In this document: positions 43,954 to 52,570 of the stretch, one piece after another
Layout: every line of letters begins with the position of its first letter
Numbering within the stretch: position 1 is the stretch's first letter
DNA from: Bacillus_AB infantis_C
GTDB lineage: Bacteria; Bacillota; Bacilli; Bacillales; Cytobacillaceae
DNA length: 64,000 nt
Assembly: GCF_050107595.1 (NCBI RefSeq)
Contig: NZ_JBNILH010000005.1
Span: 1-64,000, forward strand
Direction: 5' to 3'
The notes under the pieces: model-generated
Seen by the model: the letters and a program-made list of their open reading frames with translations, nothing else
Told to the model about the DNA's origin: nothing
Database searches by the model: none
Translations under genes and position numbers: made by a program

Positions 43954-44006
43954 CGTTTTATGGTAAAATTCAAAAGATTTGACTTTATTTAGAAAGTGGT
44001 GGAATG

Positions 44007-44741
44007 ATGCCATTCAAGGGACCAGAAGCTTATGATGATGAAGGTTTTTTCAGCAGCTATCTTTCCAGGAGAAATCGGGCAGAGAGTCCTAATCATACAA
44101 TGGAGGAGCCTGCTTTTTATTCTTTGGCCGGCAGCCCTGCAGGCAAGGAGATTCTCGAAATTGGCTGCGGTGATGGCTCATATGCTTCCAGACTGCTAGA
44201 AGCAGGATGTGCTTCTTATACAGGAATTGAAGGGTCGCAAAATATGGCCAGACTTGCACAAAAACGGCTGGAAAATTCAAATGGAACGGTGATTCACAGC
44301 CGGATCGAGGATTATATGTGGGAACAGGAACAATTTGATTTGATCTTATCCAGGCTGGTCCTTCATTACATTGAAGACCTTGGCCAGGTTTTTTCCCATA
44401 TCTCCTCTTGCCTGAAGCCCGGTGGCAGGCTTGTCATCAGCCTTCAGCATCCCCTTTTAACATCTACTTTCAAAAGCATGGGCAAGGATGCAAAAAGAAA
44501 GAACTGGATTGTTGACGACTATTTTCTGACCGGAAAAAGGGAAGAGCCCTGGATCGGCGGCTTAGTAGTAAAATACCACAGAACTGTAGAGGATTATTTC
44601 ACACTCCTCCAGCAGGCTGGACTGGCTGTTGAAGGGTTAAAAGAGGCAGTTCCCGAGGAAAGGTTCTTTAAGGATAAATCGGAGTATGAACGAAGAAGAA
44701 GGATTCCCTTATTCCTGCTGTTTTCCTGCAGGAAGCCGTAG
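44007..44741 (+). CDS. Class I SAM-dependent methyltransferase
   Basis: A protein of about 244 residues with SAM motif I EILEIGCGDGSYASRLLEAG near residue 50, then FDLILSRLVLHYIEDLGQVFSHI and LKPGGRLVISLQHPLLTS, a typical Methyltransf_11/25 layout. The end (YHRTVEDYFTLLQQAGLAVEGLKEA) resembles small-molecule methyltransferases. Two ATGs are adjacent (44004, 44007); the second has better spacing to GGTGG. Substrate unknown. Confidence 0.85.
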   Translation: MPFKGPEAYDDEGFFSSYLSRRNRAESPNHTMEEPAFYSLAGSPAGKEILEIGCGDGSYASRLLEAGCASYTGIEGSQNMARLAQKRLENSNGTVIHSRIEDYMWEQEQFDLILSRLVLHYIEDLGQVFSHISSCLKPGGRLVISLQHPLLTSTFKSMGKDAKRKNWIVDDYFLTGKREEPWIGGLVVKYHRTVEDYFTLLQQAGLAVEGLKEAVPEERFFKDKSEYERRRRIPLFLLFSCRKP

Positions 44742-44752
44742 ATACTGATTGG

Positions 44753-44779
44753 CCCTGCAGAAATGCAGGTTTTTTTACC
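44753..44779 (+). terminator. Intrinsic terminator
   Basis: CCTGCA, loop GAAA, TGCAGG, then seven T residues. Confidence 0.8.
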
Positions 44780-44858
44780 ATTTATGATAATTGAATATTC
44801 TGTAAAATATGATAACATGTTTGTAAGCCTTTTCAACTTATTATAAGGAGTGGGGATT

Positions 44859-46523
44859 ATGCAGGGATTGCTGAATACTACAGTCGGAAAATTATTGGAA
44901 GAGAAAGCCCGGCTGCATCCGGGGCATGAAGCTGTCGTTTATCATACAAAAGGACTGCGGATGACGTACCGGGAATTTGACCATTATTGCCGGAATACAG
45001 CAAAAGGCTTAATGAAGCTGGGCATTGAAAAAGGAGAAAATCTTGCTGTTTGGGCAGCCAATACACCAGAATGGCTTGCCTGTCAATTTGCCACAGGCAA
45101 GATGGGTGCTGTCCTTGTCACAGTGAATACGAATTACCAGGCTGCAGAGCTGGAATATCTGCTCAAACAGTCAGAGTCGTCCACTTTAATCCTCCAGGAG
45201 AATTACCGGGGTTCTTCTTACATAGATATGCTTTATGAAATTGTACCTGAGCTGTGGGACTCTGAGCCCGGCCATCTGAAGAGCAAGAAGCTTCCCTTTT
45301 TAAAGAATATTATTGTCATGAGCAGCAACAGGCATCCAGGAGCCTACTGCTGGGAAGATATTATCCAGCTGTCAGAAGAAGTTGAAGACAGAGATCTCGA
45401 CAGCAGGATGGAATCCCTTGAACCGGATGATGTCATCAACATGCAATATACATCAGGTACAACCGGGTTCCCTAAAGGCGTCATGCTGACACATTCCAAT
45501 ATCATTAATAACGCCTATCATATTGCTGGCTGCATGAAACTGGGCAAAGAGGACCGGCTCTGTATCCCTGTCCCTTTTTTCCATTGCTTTGGATGCGTGC
45601 TTGGCACCCTCGCCTGCGTCTCTGTCGGAGCTACTATGCTCCCTGTCCAGGAATTCAGCCCGAAAGAGGTGCTGCTGACTGTTCAGAACGAAAAGTGCAC
45701 CGGCCTTCATGGTGTTCCGACGATGTTCATTGCCGAGCTTAATGACCCATCCTTTGGCGACTATGACCTCTCTTCACTGAGGACAGGTATTATGGCAGGC
45801 TCCAATTGTCCAATTGAGGTAATGAAAGCTGTTATTGAAAAAATGGGAGCGGCAGAAATCACAATCGCTTACGGACAAACAGAATCATCTCCAGTCATCA
45901 CACAGACAAGGACCGACGATCCCATTGAACTCCGGGTAGAATCAGTTGGGAAGGCGCTGCCGTATGTGGAAGTTAAGATTGTAACTCCCGGGACTTCAAA
46001 TGAAGTTCCCAGGGGAACACAGGGGGAATTATGCACAAGGGGCTATCATGTTATGAAAGGCTATTACAACAATCCTGATGCAACTAAAGAGGCCATTGAC
46101 AGTGAAGGCTGGCTTCATACCGGGGACCTTGCTGTGATGGATGCGAATGGCTATTGCAGCATCACCGGCCGCCTGAAGGACATGGTGATCAGGGGAGGAG
46201 AAAATATATATCCCCGTGAAATTGAAGAATTCCTATATACGCATCCCAAGGTACTTGACGTGCAGGTCACCGGGGTCCCTGACCCGGTTTTGGGAGAAGA
46301 ACTGATGGCATGGATCATTCTGAAGGAAGGGGAAACTGCCGGAAAAGAAGAACTCAGCTCATTCTGCAGAGGAAAAATCTCCCGGCACAAAATCCCCCGT
46401 TATTTTGAGTTTGTCAAAGAATATCCGATGACAGCCTCGGGGAAAATCCAAAAGTTTAAACTAAGGGAAATAGGAAGGGAGATTGCAGAAAAAGAACAGG
46501 AAATCCTGTCCAGTCAGAAATAA
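44859..46523 (+). CDS. Acyl-CoA synthetase (AMP-binding family)
   Basis: A 554-residue adenylate-forming ligase similar in layout to B. subtilis YngI. ATP motif YTSGTTGFPKGVMLTH near residue 195, AYGQTESSPVI, and the C-terminal hinge and A10 region (GRLKDMVIRGGENIYPREIEE; ASGKIQKFKLRE with the catalytic Lys). It activates a medium- or long-chain fatty acid or related acid to its CoA thioester. ATG 44859 follows AAGGAGTGGGG. No beta-oxidation gene is adjacent; the acyl-CoA dehydrogenase at 675 is far away. Confidence 0.9.
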   Translation: MQGLLNTTVGKLLEEKARLHPGHEAVVYHTKGLRMTYREFDHYCRNTAKGLMKLGIEKGENLAVWAANTPEWLACQFATGKMGAVLVTVNTNYQAAELEYLLKQSESSTLILQENYRGSSYIDMLYEIVPELWDSEPGHLKSKKLPFLKNIIVMSSNRHPGAYCWEDIIQLSEEVEDRDLDSRMESLEPDDVINMQYTSGTTGFPKGVMLTHSNIINNAYHIAGCMKLGKEDRLCIPVPFFHCFGCVLGTLACVSVGATMLPVQEFSPKEVLLTVQNEKCTGLHGVPTMFIAELNDPSFGDYDLSSLRTGIMAGSNCPIEVMKAVIEKMGAAEITIAYGQTESSPVITQTRTDDPIELRVESVGKALPYVEVKIVTPGTSNEVPRGTQGELCTRGYHVMKGYYNNPDATKEAIDSEGWLHTGDLAVMDANGYCSITGRLKDMVIRGGENIYPREIEEFLYTHPKVLDVQVTGVPDPVLGEELMAWIILKEGETAGKEELSSFCRGKISRHKIPRYFEFVKEYPMTASGKIQKFKLREIGREIAEKEQEILSSQK

Positions 46524-46634
46524 TATACTTCCATTTTCAATCAAAAGTCTGAGTGCTGTTCCTCCTTCCTGCCAATGCTGCAAAATTCCCTGCAGTATAC
46601 AATGAGAATAACAATAAGCGGGAGGCGCAGGACA

Positions 46635-46826
46635 ATGTATGAAGAGACTTATGTATGTGAGAAGCTCAGCCAATACAGGGAGAAGGAACTTGAAAGCAAA
46701 CCCTTTTTAGAGAAGGGAAAACAAGAAAAATATCCTTTTTACTGTCACTTTTCTTTATTTGAAAATAGGCCGGCATGCCAGTGCATCCAGCTTAATCTGC
46801 AGCCAGGTAAGCAGGGTCTTCATTAG
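46635..46826 (+). CDS. Possible small protein
   Basis: A 63-residue ORF (MYEETYVCEKLSQYREKELES...) with GGAGG 11 bases before the ATG. The N-terminal half is helical and charged; the tail has Cys and aromatic residues. No family recognised and only moderate support that it is a gene. Confidence 0.35.
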   Translation: MYEETYVCEKLSQYREKELESKPFLEKGKQEKYPFYCHFSLFENRPACQCIQLNLQPGKQGLH

Positions 46827-46914
46827 CTCCTGCTTTTCGTTTTCTGTATAATAGCCGTAAGGCAGGATCTGACGGAATTAACTTTTCATTTTTTCATTAT
46901 GGAGGTTTTTAACA

Positions 46915-47793
46915 TTGTCTTACGTAAAGCTGTTTGTATACGGAACTTTGAGGAAGCATGAAGAGAATCATTATCTGCTGGAAGCCAGCAGGTGCCTGGC
47001 AGAGCAGGCATGGGTTTACGGGGAACTTTATGATACAGGGCTGGGATATCCTTCGATGAAGGCCTCAGCCTATCAGAAAGTATACGGAGAATTATATGAA
47101 GTGCACTTGGATCAATTCAAGGATCTTGATGAATTGGAGGATTATATACCCGGGCGGAAGGATAATCTCTATGACAGGGTGGAGCAGGACATCCACACGG
47201 ATACTGGATCCTTCAGCGGTTTTGTATATATATCCAACAGAGATGATCTTTTGGCAAAGCCGATCCTTCACGGAGATTGGAAACTGTACAGGTTTATGGA
47301 AGCTCGCCCTCCAAGCGTACTATATTTTGCTTACGGTTCCTGCATGGACGATGAACGCTTCAGACTGGCAAAAGTGGATCATTTTTTTCAGCAGATCATT
47401 GGCTCCGGCACTTTAGAAGGCTACTCAATGAAATATCTACTGGAGAGGCCGGACGGGGGCAGGGGCGATATCATTGAGGATGGCGGAGTAACAGAGGGGA
47501 TTCTTTACAGACTGCCATATGACGCAGTGGAATACCTGTTTATCCGCGAGGGCTTCCATGGAGGACTGTACAGGCCTGTTTTCCTTGATATTAACTCTGA
47601 AGGCATTTTGTATAAAAATGTCCTTTCCTTTCATGTATATAATAAACGGGAGGAGCTTGCACCTCCTGACCATTATGCTGCAGAGATCCTGCGTGGTGCA
47701 AAGGGAAGGCTTAGCAGTGAATATTTCGAGAAGCTTGAAGGAAACATCGCTGATCTCCGTACACAAAGGCCTGCAGCCGGCCAAAAGGAATAA
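46915..47793 (+). CDS. Two-domain gamma-glutamylcyclotransferase family protein
   Basis: The 292-residue protein has two GGCT/AIG2-like folds in tandem. The first (residues 3-115) begins VKLFVYGTLRKHEENHYLL; the second (about 138-285) begins LYFAYGSCMDDERFRLA. The YGxx phosphate-type loop is kept in both. GGCT enzymes release 5-oxoproline from gamma-glutamyl compounds, which would link it to the pxpBCA 5-oxoprolinase at 25-27 kb; that link is my inference. TTG start with GGAGGT eight bases upstream. B. subtilis YkqA is of the same family and similar length. Confidence 0.8.
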   Translation: MSYVKLFVYGTLRKHEENHYLLEASRCLAEQAWVYGELYDTGLGYPSMKASAYQKVYGELYEVHLDQFKDLDELEDYIPGRKDNLYDRVEQDIHTDTGSFSGFVYISNRDDLLAKPILHGDWKLYRFMEARPPSVLYFAYGSCMDDERFRLAKVDHFFQQIIGSGTLEGYSMKYLLERPDGGRGDIIEDGGVTEGILYRLPYDAVEYLFIREGFHGGLYRPVFLDINSEGILYKNVLSFHVYNKREELAPPDHYAAEILRGAKGRLSSEYFEKLEGNIADLRTQRPAAGQKE

Positions 47794-47883
47794 AAATTTC
47801 TGCAACAGCCTATCCACAGGTTTAATACTGGCTCTCCAGGTGGTAAATAACATATGCCATCATCACAGAAAGAGGGTCAGCAT

Positions 47884-48111
47884 ATGAATATGATTTTGGA
47901 TAATGGCTTGCTGATTGAAGTAATCTATCATAAGAAGCTTTATCAATACTTAGAATTTATCCGGCTGGATAACATCTGCCAAAAGACATATGTGACATGC
48001 AAAAATATTGTAACAGGCGAAATGTATACGTTTGATGAAGAATATATTGATAATATCGTCACCAATATCCAGCCAAAACCGGATGAAGAGGAAAATCCAG
48101 TTGCTATATAG
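47884..48111 (+). CDS. Hypothetical small protein
   Basis: A 75-residue acidic protein with beta-rich character (MILDNGLLIEVIYHKKLYQYLEFIRLDN, ICQKTYVTCKNIVTGEMYTFDEEYIDN). GAGGGTCAG precedes the ATG. No family is recognised. Followed closely by another small ORF on the same strand. Confidence 0.55.
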   Translation: MNMILDNGLLIEVIYHKKLYQYLEFIRLDNICQKTYVTCKNIVTGEMYTFDEEYIDNIVTNIQPKPDEEENPVAI

Positions 48112-48162
48112 GCTCCCGATTCTTTATACTTAAAGGTGAAAAAGCTGAAGGAGTGGCAAAAG

Positions 48163-48366
48163 ATGATCCATTTAGACTGGCATGAACGCCCAACATTAAA
48201 AACAGTAAAATGCGTCCATACGAATGCAGCTAAGTATATTGTGAACAGGGCGCTTACTGAGGGCAAAGAGTATGAAGTTAAAAATGAGACAGAAGAGTTT
48301 TATTTTGTCGTAGACAATTCCGGAAAAGTGAGCGGTTTTTATAAAGATTACTTTCAGGAAGCTTAA
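48163..48366 (+). CDS. DUF6501-like small protein
   Basis: A 67-residue protein (MIHLDWHERPTLKTVKCVHTNA ... KEYEVKNETEEFYFVVDNSGKVSGFYKDYF) that matches my memory of the DUF6501 family of Bacillus, function unknown. The ATG at 48163 is chosen because GAAGGAGTG lies seven bases upstream; the frame is open a little further 5'. Confidence 0.65.
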   Translation: MIHLDWHERPTLKTVKCVHTNAAKYIVNRALTEGKEYEVKNETEEFYFVVDNSGKVSGFYKDYFQEA

Positions 48367-48373
48367 GAAGAGA

Positions 48374-48403
48374 GCTCCAGGCATGTGCCTGGGGCTTTTA
48401 TTC
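48374..48403 (+). terminator. Intrinsic terminator
   Basis: GCTCCAGGCA, loop TG, TGCCTGGGGC, then TTTTATTCTTTT. Confidence 0.8.
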
Positions 48404-48473
48404 TTTTGGTAAAAAGGATTTTTCTCCTTTTTGTCGAATATAGAGTTTCTTAGCAGAACAGGAGGAGAACTTT

Positions 48474-49076
48474 ATGGCATTATGGATAGAAGCGCCCATT
48501 CTTGAAGGAAAGTCCGTCAGACTTAGCCCGATCCGTGAAGATCAAAGCAGTTTGCTGTGGGAGGCTGCTGCGTATAAGGAGATCTGGGAATTTACTGCAT
48601 CAAAGATTTTTAGTCTTGAAGAAATGAAGGCAGATACCCGGAAAGCAGCGGATTTAGTGAAAGAAGGGAAACAACTGGCTTTTTCGGTAAGCTTGAAGGA
48701 ATCCGGCAGGCTTGTGGGCAGCACCAGGTATCTGGACATCCTGCCGGAAAATAAAACGCTTGAAATCGGCTCAACATGGTATACGCCAGAAGTCTGGAGG
48801 ACATCTGTGAATACGGAATGCAAATTTCTCCTTCTCAGGCACGCTTTTGAAATATGGGATATGAACAGGGTCCAGCTAAAAACGGACAGCAGGAATATCA
48901 GATCCCAGAAGGCAATAGAAAGGCTAGGTGCAGTTAAAGAGGGCATTCTCCGGAAAGACCGGATCATAGCTGATGGATACGCCAGAAATACTGTTTATTA
49001 CAGCATTCTAAAAGAAGAATGGCCGCAAGTAAAAGAAAGGCTTATACAGAAACTGAAGAATATCTATCCTATTTAG
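48474..49076 (+). CDS. GNAT family N-acetyltransferase (RimJ/RimL type)
   Basis: A 200-residue GNAT enzyme: VRLSPIREDQSSLLW at the start, LVGSTRYLDILPENKTLEIGSTWYTPEVWRTSVNTECKFLLLRHAFE (acetyl-CoA binding region, with a weak Q/RxxGxG motif) and MNRVQLKTDSRNIRSQKAIERLGAVKEGILR, typical of the RimJ/RimL group that acetylates protein N-termini or small amines. GGAGGAG six bases upstream. Its end overlaps the convergent lipoprotein gene by 8 nt. Confidence 0.85.
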   Translation: MALWIEAPILEGKSVRLSPIREDQSSLLWEAAAYKEIWEFTASKIFSLEEMKADTRKAADLVKEGKQLAFSVSLKESGRLVGSTRYLDILPENKTLEIGSTWYTPEVWRTSVNTECKFLLLRHAFEIWDMNRVQLKTDSRNIRSQKAIERLGAVKEGILRKDRIIADGYARNTVYYSILKEEWPQVKERLIQKLKNIYPI

Positions 49077-49611
49077 AATCCGGGAATGTTTTTTCTGCGA
49101 GCTTTATAAACTCCTGGTAAAGCTGATCTACCGGCTTTCCGGCAATGATTGCATTCTGATAGGTTTTTACATGCTTATAAAACTCTGCATCATCTGTTAT
49201 ATAAATAGCTTTTGCAGAGTTTTCGGTATGCAGTGCCTGTTTGATTTCCTGCCTGGAGTTCCCGGCAAGCCGATATTCTTTACCTCGATTTACCGCAACA
49301 AACGTGCGGTTATTCGTTTTAATAACGACAGCATCAATAATCATGTCCATACTGCTGATTCTTTTAGAAGCTGCTTCATCCAGGATCAGCCTGGGCGCTT
49401 CATTTTTCCCTTCATAAGATGTCCTCGTAGGATCCGTCAGCTTTGTGTTTGTTTCACTGTCTTCCTTCGAAGTGCTGACGAGATTTTCTGTCTGTTTGCT
49501 TCCCATATCCCTGATAGCAGTATCATCATATATATCTTTTTCATTAATCCCGCAGCCAGGCAGAACAGAGAGGGCTGCAAAGCCGGCTAGAAATAGCTTT
49601 TTGCTGATCAA
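49069..49611 (-). CDS. YhcN/YlaJ family sporulation lipoprotein
   Basis: A 180-residue lipoprotein with lipobox LPGC (Cys20), a polar linker, and the YhcN/YlaJ domain (MDMIIDAVVIKTNNRTFVAVNRGKEY, KAIYITDDAEFYKHVKTYQNAI). Family members are spore lipoproteins expressed in the forespore. The start is TTG with GGATGTGGG upstream. Confidence 0.85.
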   Translation of the reverse strand: MISKKLFLAGFAALSVLPGCGINEKDIYDDTAIRDMGSKQTENLVSTSKEDSETNTKLTDPTRTSYEGKNEAPRLILDEAASKRISSMDMIIDAVVIKTNNRTFVAVNRGKEYRLAGNSRQEIKQALHTENSAKAIYITDDAEFYKHVKTYQNAIIAGKPVDQLYQEFIKLAEKTFPDSK

Positions 49612-49688
49612 ATTCCCACATCCTTTCTATTCTTCATTATTTCAGAGTTTCAGCCCATTTATGCAATAGCGTGCTGCCATCTATACGA

Positions 49689-49721
49689 AAAAGAAGCATG
49701 AGGGGATCCCTCATGCTTCTT
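49689..49721. terminator. Terminator of yidC
   Basis: AAAGAAGCATGAGGG and its complement around GA/TC, flanked by A and T runs on both strands. Confidence 0.85.
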
Positions 49722-49727
49722 TCAACA

Positions 49728-50516
49728 TTATTTGGATATTTCCGCTTCTTTGGCTGCAGGAGCCGTCTGATAAAGCCTGCGACCAATCAGGGTCTGCAGA
49801 ATAAGGAAAGTTCCTCCCACTGTCCAATACAAAGGGAGGGCTGCAGGAGCGCTGAAAGAGAAGATAACAATCATGATCGGCGATAGCAGTCCCATGAATT
49901 TCATCTGGTTCTGCTGCTGGACCGGCATATTGGCCTGGGTCACTTTAAACTGCAGATAATAGACTATGCCTGCTGCTGCTGTAATGAGCAGGTCAGGCTG
50001 TCCAAGATTGAACCACAAAAAAGAATGCGCAGCAATTTCATGTGAACTCCTGATGGCATAGTAGAAGCCCATCAGTATAGGCATTTGAATCAGGATTGGC
50101 AGACAGCCCATATTAAGCGGGTTTACACCATGCTTGCGATAAAGAGCAAACATTTCCTGCTGCAGCTTTTGCTGTTCTTTTTGATCTTTAGTCTTTTTCA
50201 ACTGGGCCTGGATCTTGTCCATTTCCGGCTTCAGCACATCCATTTTGCCTTTCATATCCTGCTGCCTTTTGTACTGCTTAAGCATAAGCGGCATAAGGGC
50301 CAGGCGGATGACCAGCGTAATAAGAATGATGGATAAACCGAAATTGCCATTAAATAATTCAGCGACCATATGGATGGCACTTGCAAAAGGCTGGACCAGA
50401 TAGGTATTAAAAAAGCCATCACTTTGCTGGCCGGGCTGTGATGCCTGGCAAGCGGAAAGAAGGATAGCTGTTAAAGATAGAGCAAGAAATGCAGCAAGAT
50501 TTTTTTTCGATTTCAA
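49728..50516 (-). CDS. yidC: Membrane protein insertase YidC (OxaA family)
   Basis: A 262-residue Gram-positive YidC: lipoprotein signal with lipobox LSAC (Cys23), five membrane helices, the conserved cavity Arg71 in ITLVIRLALMPL, the cytoplasmic coiled coil (DMKGKMDVLKPEMDKIQAQLKK), and helices with NPLNMGCLPILIQMPILMGFYYAI. It inserts membrane proteins with or without SecYEG. TTG start; its GGAGG lies in a long hairpin formed with the end of the upstream ORF. The upstream MifM-like leader suggests this is the inducible paralogue corresponding to B. subtilis YidC2 (YqjG). Confidence 0.94.
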   Translation of the reverse strand: MKSKKNLAAFLALSLTAILLSACQASQPGQQSDGFFNTYLVQPFASAIHMVAELFNGNFGLSIILITLVIRLALMPLMLKQYKRQQDMKGKMDVLKPEMDKIQAQLKKTKDQKEQQKLQQEMFALYRKHGVNPLNMGCLPILIQMPILMGFYYAIRSSHEIAAHSFLWFNLGQPDLLITAAAGIVYYLQFKVTQANMPVQQQNQMKFMGLLSPIMIVIFSFSAPAALPLYWTVGGTFLILQTLIGRRLYQTAPAAKEAEISK

Positions 50517-50523
50517 TTTAATT

Positions 50524-50570
50524 CCTCCATTAGTTTAAATTTCAGATAACAAATTTAAGCATAATGGAGG
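50524..50570 (-). promoter_or_regulatory. Hairpin sequestering the yidC ribosome binding site
   Basis: In minus-strand RNA, CCTCCATTA plus TTAAATTT (last codons of the leader ORF) pair with AAATTTAA plus TAATGGAGG (yidC Shine-Dalgarno) around an 8-nt loop that contains the leader stop codon. This is a 9-bp plus 8-bp stem with a small internal loop. It hides GGAGG unless the left arm is occupied by a ribosome. Confidence 0.88.
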
Positions 50571-50844
50571 AGTCTGCATCCTCGGAGTCGCTGCCCGATC
50601 CTTCCTTGGCGCGTATATATTTGGCAATCCAGCGGAGAAGCGTGCTGAAGGGCCTGCCGCATGCTTCGTAAAGCTTAAGGCTTTCGGAGCCGGCGCCAAG
50701 CTCGGCTGGCTTGCAGGTAGATTCCATGAAAGAGTATTCAATATTCCATGCCCAGAAGAACTTTACTGTAAGACCGAGCATAAAACTCGCATACAATGTA
50801 TATTCAGCCGGAATATTTGTAAAATCCATTAACAGATCAAACAT
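50542..50844 (-). CDS. mifM: MifM-like regulatory arrest peptide upstream of yidC
   Basis: A 100-codon ORF with GGGGTGA five bases before ATG. Residues about 14-34 form one hydrophobic segment (YTLYASFMLGLTVKFFWAW). The C-terminal region has RWIAKYIRA (Trp72-Ile73) and an acidic SDSEDAD stretch, Asp89-Ala90. B. subtilis MifM, as I remember it, also has a membrane segment, a Trp-Ile pair and an acidic EEDA stretch at about the same positions, and it stalls the ribosome there until YidC activity is sufficient. Its last nine codons form the left arm of the hairpin that hides the yidC ribosome binding site. The sequence is otherwise unlike MifM; the arrest function is inferred. Confidence 0.75.
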   Translation of the reverse strand: MFDLLMDFTNIPAEYTLYASFMLGLTVKFFWAWNIEYSFMESTCKPAELGAGSESLKLYEACGRPFSTLLRWIAKYIRAKEGSGSDSEDADSSIMLKFVI

Positions 50845-51015
50845 TCATTCACCCCATAAATTAGTAGGCCAATACTTTAATTATAAGCTATTCCAGCTTT
50901 AAAGGCAATCATGCCCGGCGGTGGACTAACTGATGCCGGCCAGACTGCAGATTCTTTTTACAGGAAAGAATGAATAGGATAAGTTATAGCTGAACAAAAG
51001 GAAAGGAGGACAAGG

Positions 51016-51912
51016 GTGGCAATAAAAAATAAATATATCTTTCTTCTTAAAATCTCCCTGCCAGCATTATTTCTCATTGTTTTAGGTTATGAGGCAAAAG
51101 GCATGCTCTCCAAATTGGACTGGGAAGCTTCTGCAGGATTGGCCCGCAGCCTTTCTTATCTGGACTTGCTTTATATTTTTGCTCTTGGGATTGCCGCCCT
51201 TTCTCCTATGTATTTTTACGATGTTGTCCTGCTTCAGCTTTTTTCTGTCCATTTACCGAGAACAAAGTTATTCTTTTATTCACTTTCAGCAAACGCGTAT
51301 TCCAATATTGTGGGTCTGGGCGGGATAGCAGGGGCCACACTTAGGACATATTTCTATAAGAAGTATATGCCGAAGGACAGCCCGCTGGTCCGGACGGCTG
51401 CCAAGCTATCTTTCTTCTTTTTAACCGGACTTTCTTTTTTTGCAATTGCTGTTCTGGCCGCTTCTGCAGGGCCCCTGTATGGCTTGGAGGGTGTGCCCTT
51501 ATGGGCGATTGCACTTTACAATCCGCTTTTTTTGGCACTTTACTGGCGCCGGCAGCCTTTTTGGGATATTCCCGGAAACCGGAAAGGCTTTGTATCAGAA
51601 CTGGTTGCCATTTCAATTTTTGAATGGCTGTTCATTGTACTTTGCATATGGGGAATTTCCCATACCATCGGGGTGAACATATCTTTTTTTCAGCTGTTCC
51701 CAATCGTCATCGCAGCGCTGTGTACAGGAATTATCAGCATGATTCCAGGCGGAGCCGGATCTTTTGATCTGATTTTCCTTTTAATGATGCAGAGGGAGGG
51801 GGTCGCAGGTGAAGCTGCCATGCTGATCCTGTTTTTGTACAGGCTCAGCTATTATCTGTTTCCAGTCCTTCTGGGAACTCCGTTTATAATAAAAAAAATG
51901 CTGGGAAAATAA
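51016..51912 (+). CDS. LPG-synthase-type flippase domain membrane protein (UPF0104)
   Basis: A 298-residue protein with about eight membrane helices matching the lysylphosphatidylglycerol synthase TM region (MprF N-terminal flippase-like domain): SNIVGLGGIAGATLRTYFYKK, SMIPGGAGSFDLIFLLMMQREGV. The aminoacyl-transferase domain of MprF is absent, so it is a stand-alone membrane module. GTG start with AAAGGAGG upstream. Function unknown; transport of a lipid is possible. Confidence 0.82.
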   Translation: MAIKNKYIFLLKISLPALFLIVLGYEAKGMLSKLDWEASAGLARSLSYLDLLYIFALGIAALSPMYFYDVVLLQLFSVHLPRTKLFFYSLSANAYSNIVGLGGIAGATLRTYFYKKYMPKDSPLVRTAAKLSFFFLTGLSFFAIAVLAASAGPLYGLEGVPLWAIALYNPLFLALYWRRQPFWDIPGNRKGFVSELVAISIFEWLFIVLCIWGISHTIGVNISFFQLFPIVIAALCTGIISMIPGGAGSFDLIFLLMMQREGVAGEAAMLILFLYRLSYYLFPVLLGTPFIIKKMLGK

Positions 51913-51943
51913 AAAGGCTGTCCTCAAGATGGACAGCCTCCGA
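51911..51943. terminator. Terminator between UPF0104 gene and bioY
   Basis: AGGCTGTCC, loop ATCTTGA, GGACAGCCTTTTTATTTT on the minus strand; the same stem could serve the plus-strand gene. Confidence 0.8.
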
Positions 51944-51953
51944 ATATATCGTA

Positions 51954-52532
51954 TTAAGCCGACTCTTTCACTGCACCTCCAGAGGTGAAAAGGAGCCTTG
52001 CGCTTACAAGCCTGCGCCTTACAATAATACCGGCCCATGCAGCCAAAGCTGCTTTAATGACCCCTACAGCGAGGAAAGGTGTGAATCCTCCTGCAATTGC
52101 AGCACCCCAGCCAAGGTCCGCAGCAATCTTAAGCCAGGCAGTTCCAAAAATCAGGGTAACGAACATTCCGATTATGTTGGCTACTAAAGCATGCTTGAAG
52201 GTGAAACCCATTTTCTCAATATAAAGGCCAGTGATAAAAGCAGCAGGAACAAAACCGACAAGGTATCCTCCCGTTGGACCGGCGAGCTTTGAAATGCCTC
52301 CTGAAAATTCGGCGAAAACAGGAACACCGGCAGCTCCGATGATCAGATAAAGAATAACTGATATAGTTCCATAACGGGATCCAAGAATGGTAGCTGCCAG
52401 CCCGATTGCCAGCGTCTGTCCAGTGATGGGCACGAGGGGCAGGGGAACAGTAATCTGTGCCAGCACTCCAATGATTGCTGCAAATAAGGCAGTTACAATC
52501 ATTGATCTGAGTTTTAACTGATCTTTTGTCAT
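51954..52532 (-). CDS. bioY: BioY family biotin transporter (second copy)
   Basis: A 192-residue BioY: QITVPLPLVPITGQTLAIGLAATILGSRYGTISVILYLIIGAAGVPVFAEFSGG and GPTGGYLVGFVPAAFITG are family signatures. Only moderately similar to the copy at 6455-7051, so the two are old paralogues. AAAGGAG lies nine bases before the ATG. BirA-type operators lie upstream, so both copies should be repressed by biotin. Confidence 0.9.
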   Translation of the reverse strand: MTKDQLKLRSMIVTALFAAIIGVLAQITVPLPLVPITGQTLAIGLAATILGSRYGTISVILYLIIGAAGVPVFAEFSGGISKLAGPTGGYLVGFVPAAFITGLYIEKMGFTFKHALVANIIGMFVTLIFGTAWLKIAADLGWGAAIAGGFTPFLAVGVIKAALAAWAGIIVRRRLVSARLLFTSGGAVKESA

Positions 52533-52570
52533 GAAGAATCTCCTTTTCTGTAAACCATAATATTATGTAT

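Noticed and set aside
44859..46523. A fatty-acid degradation operon with the dehydrogenase at 675
   Set aside because: The two genes are 43 kb apart and each has its own terminator or promoter region; no thiolase or hydratase is in the window.
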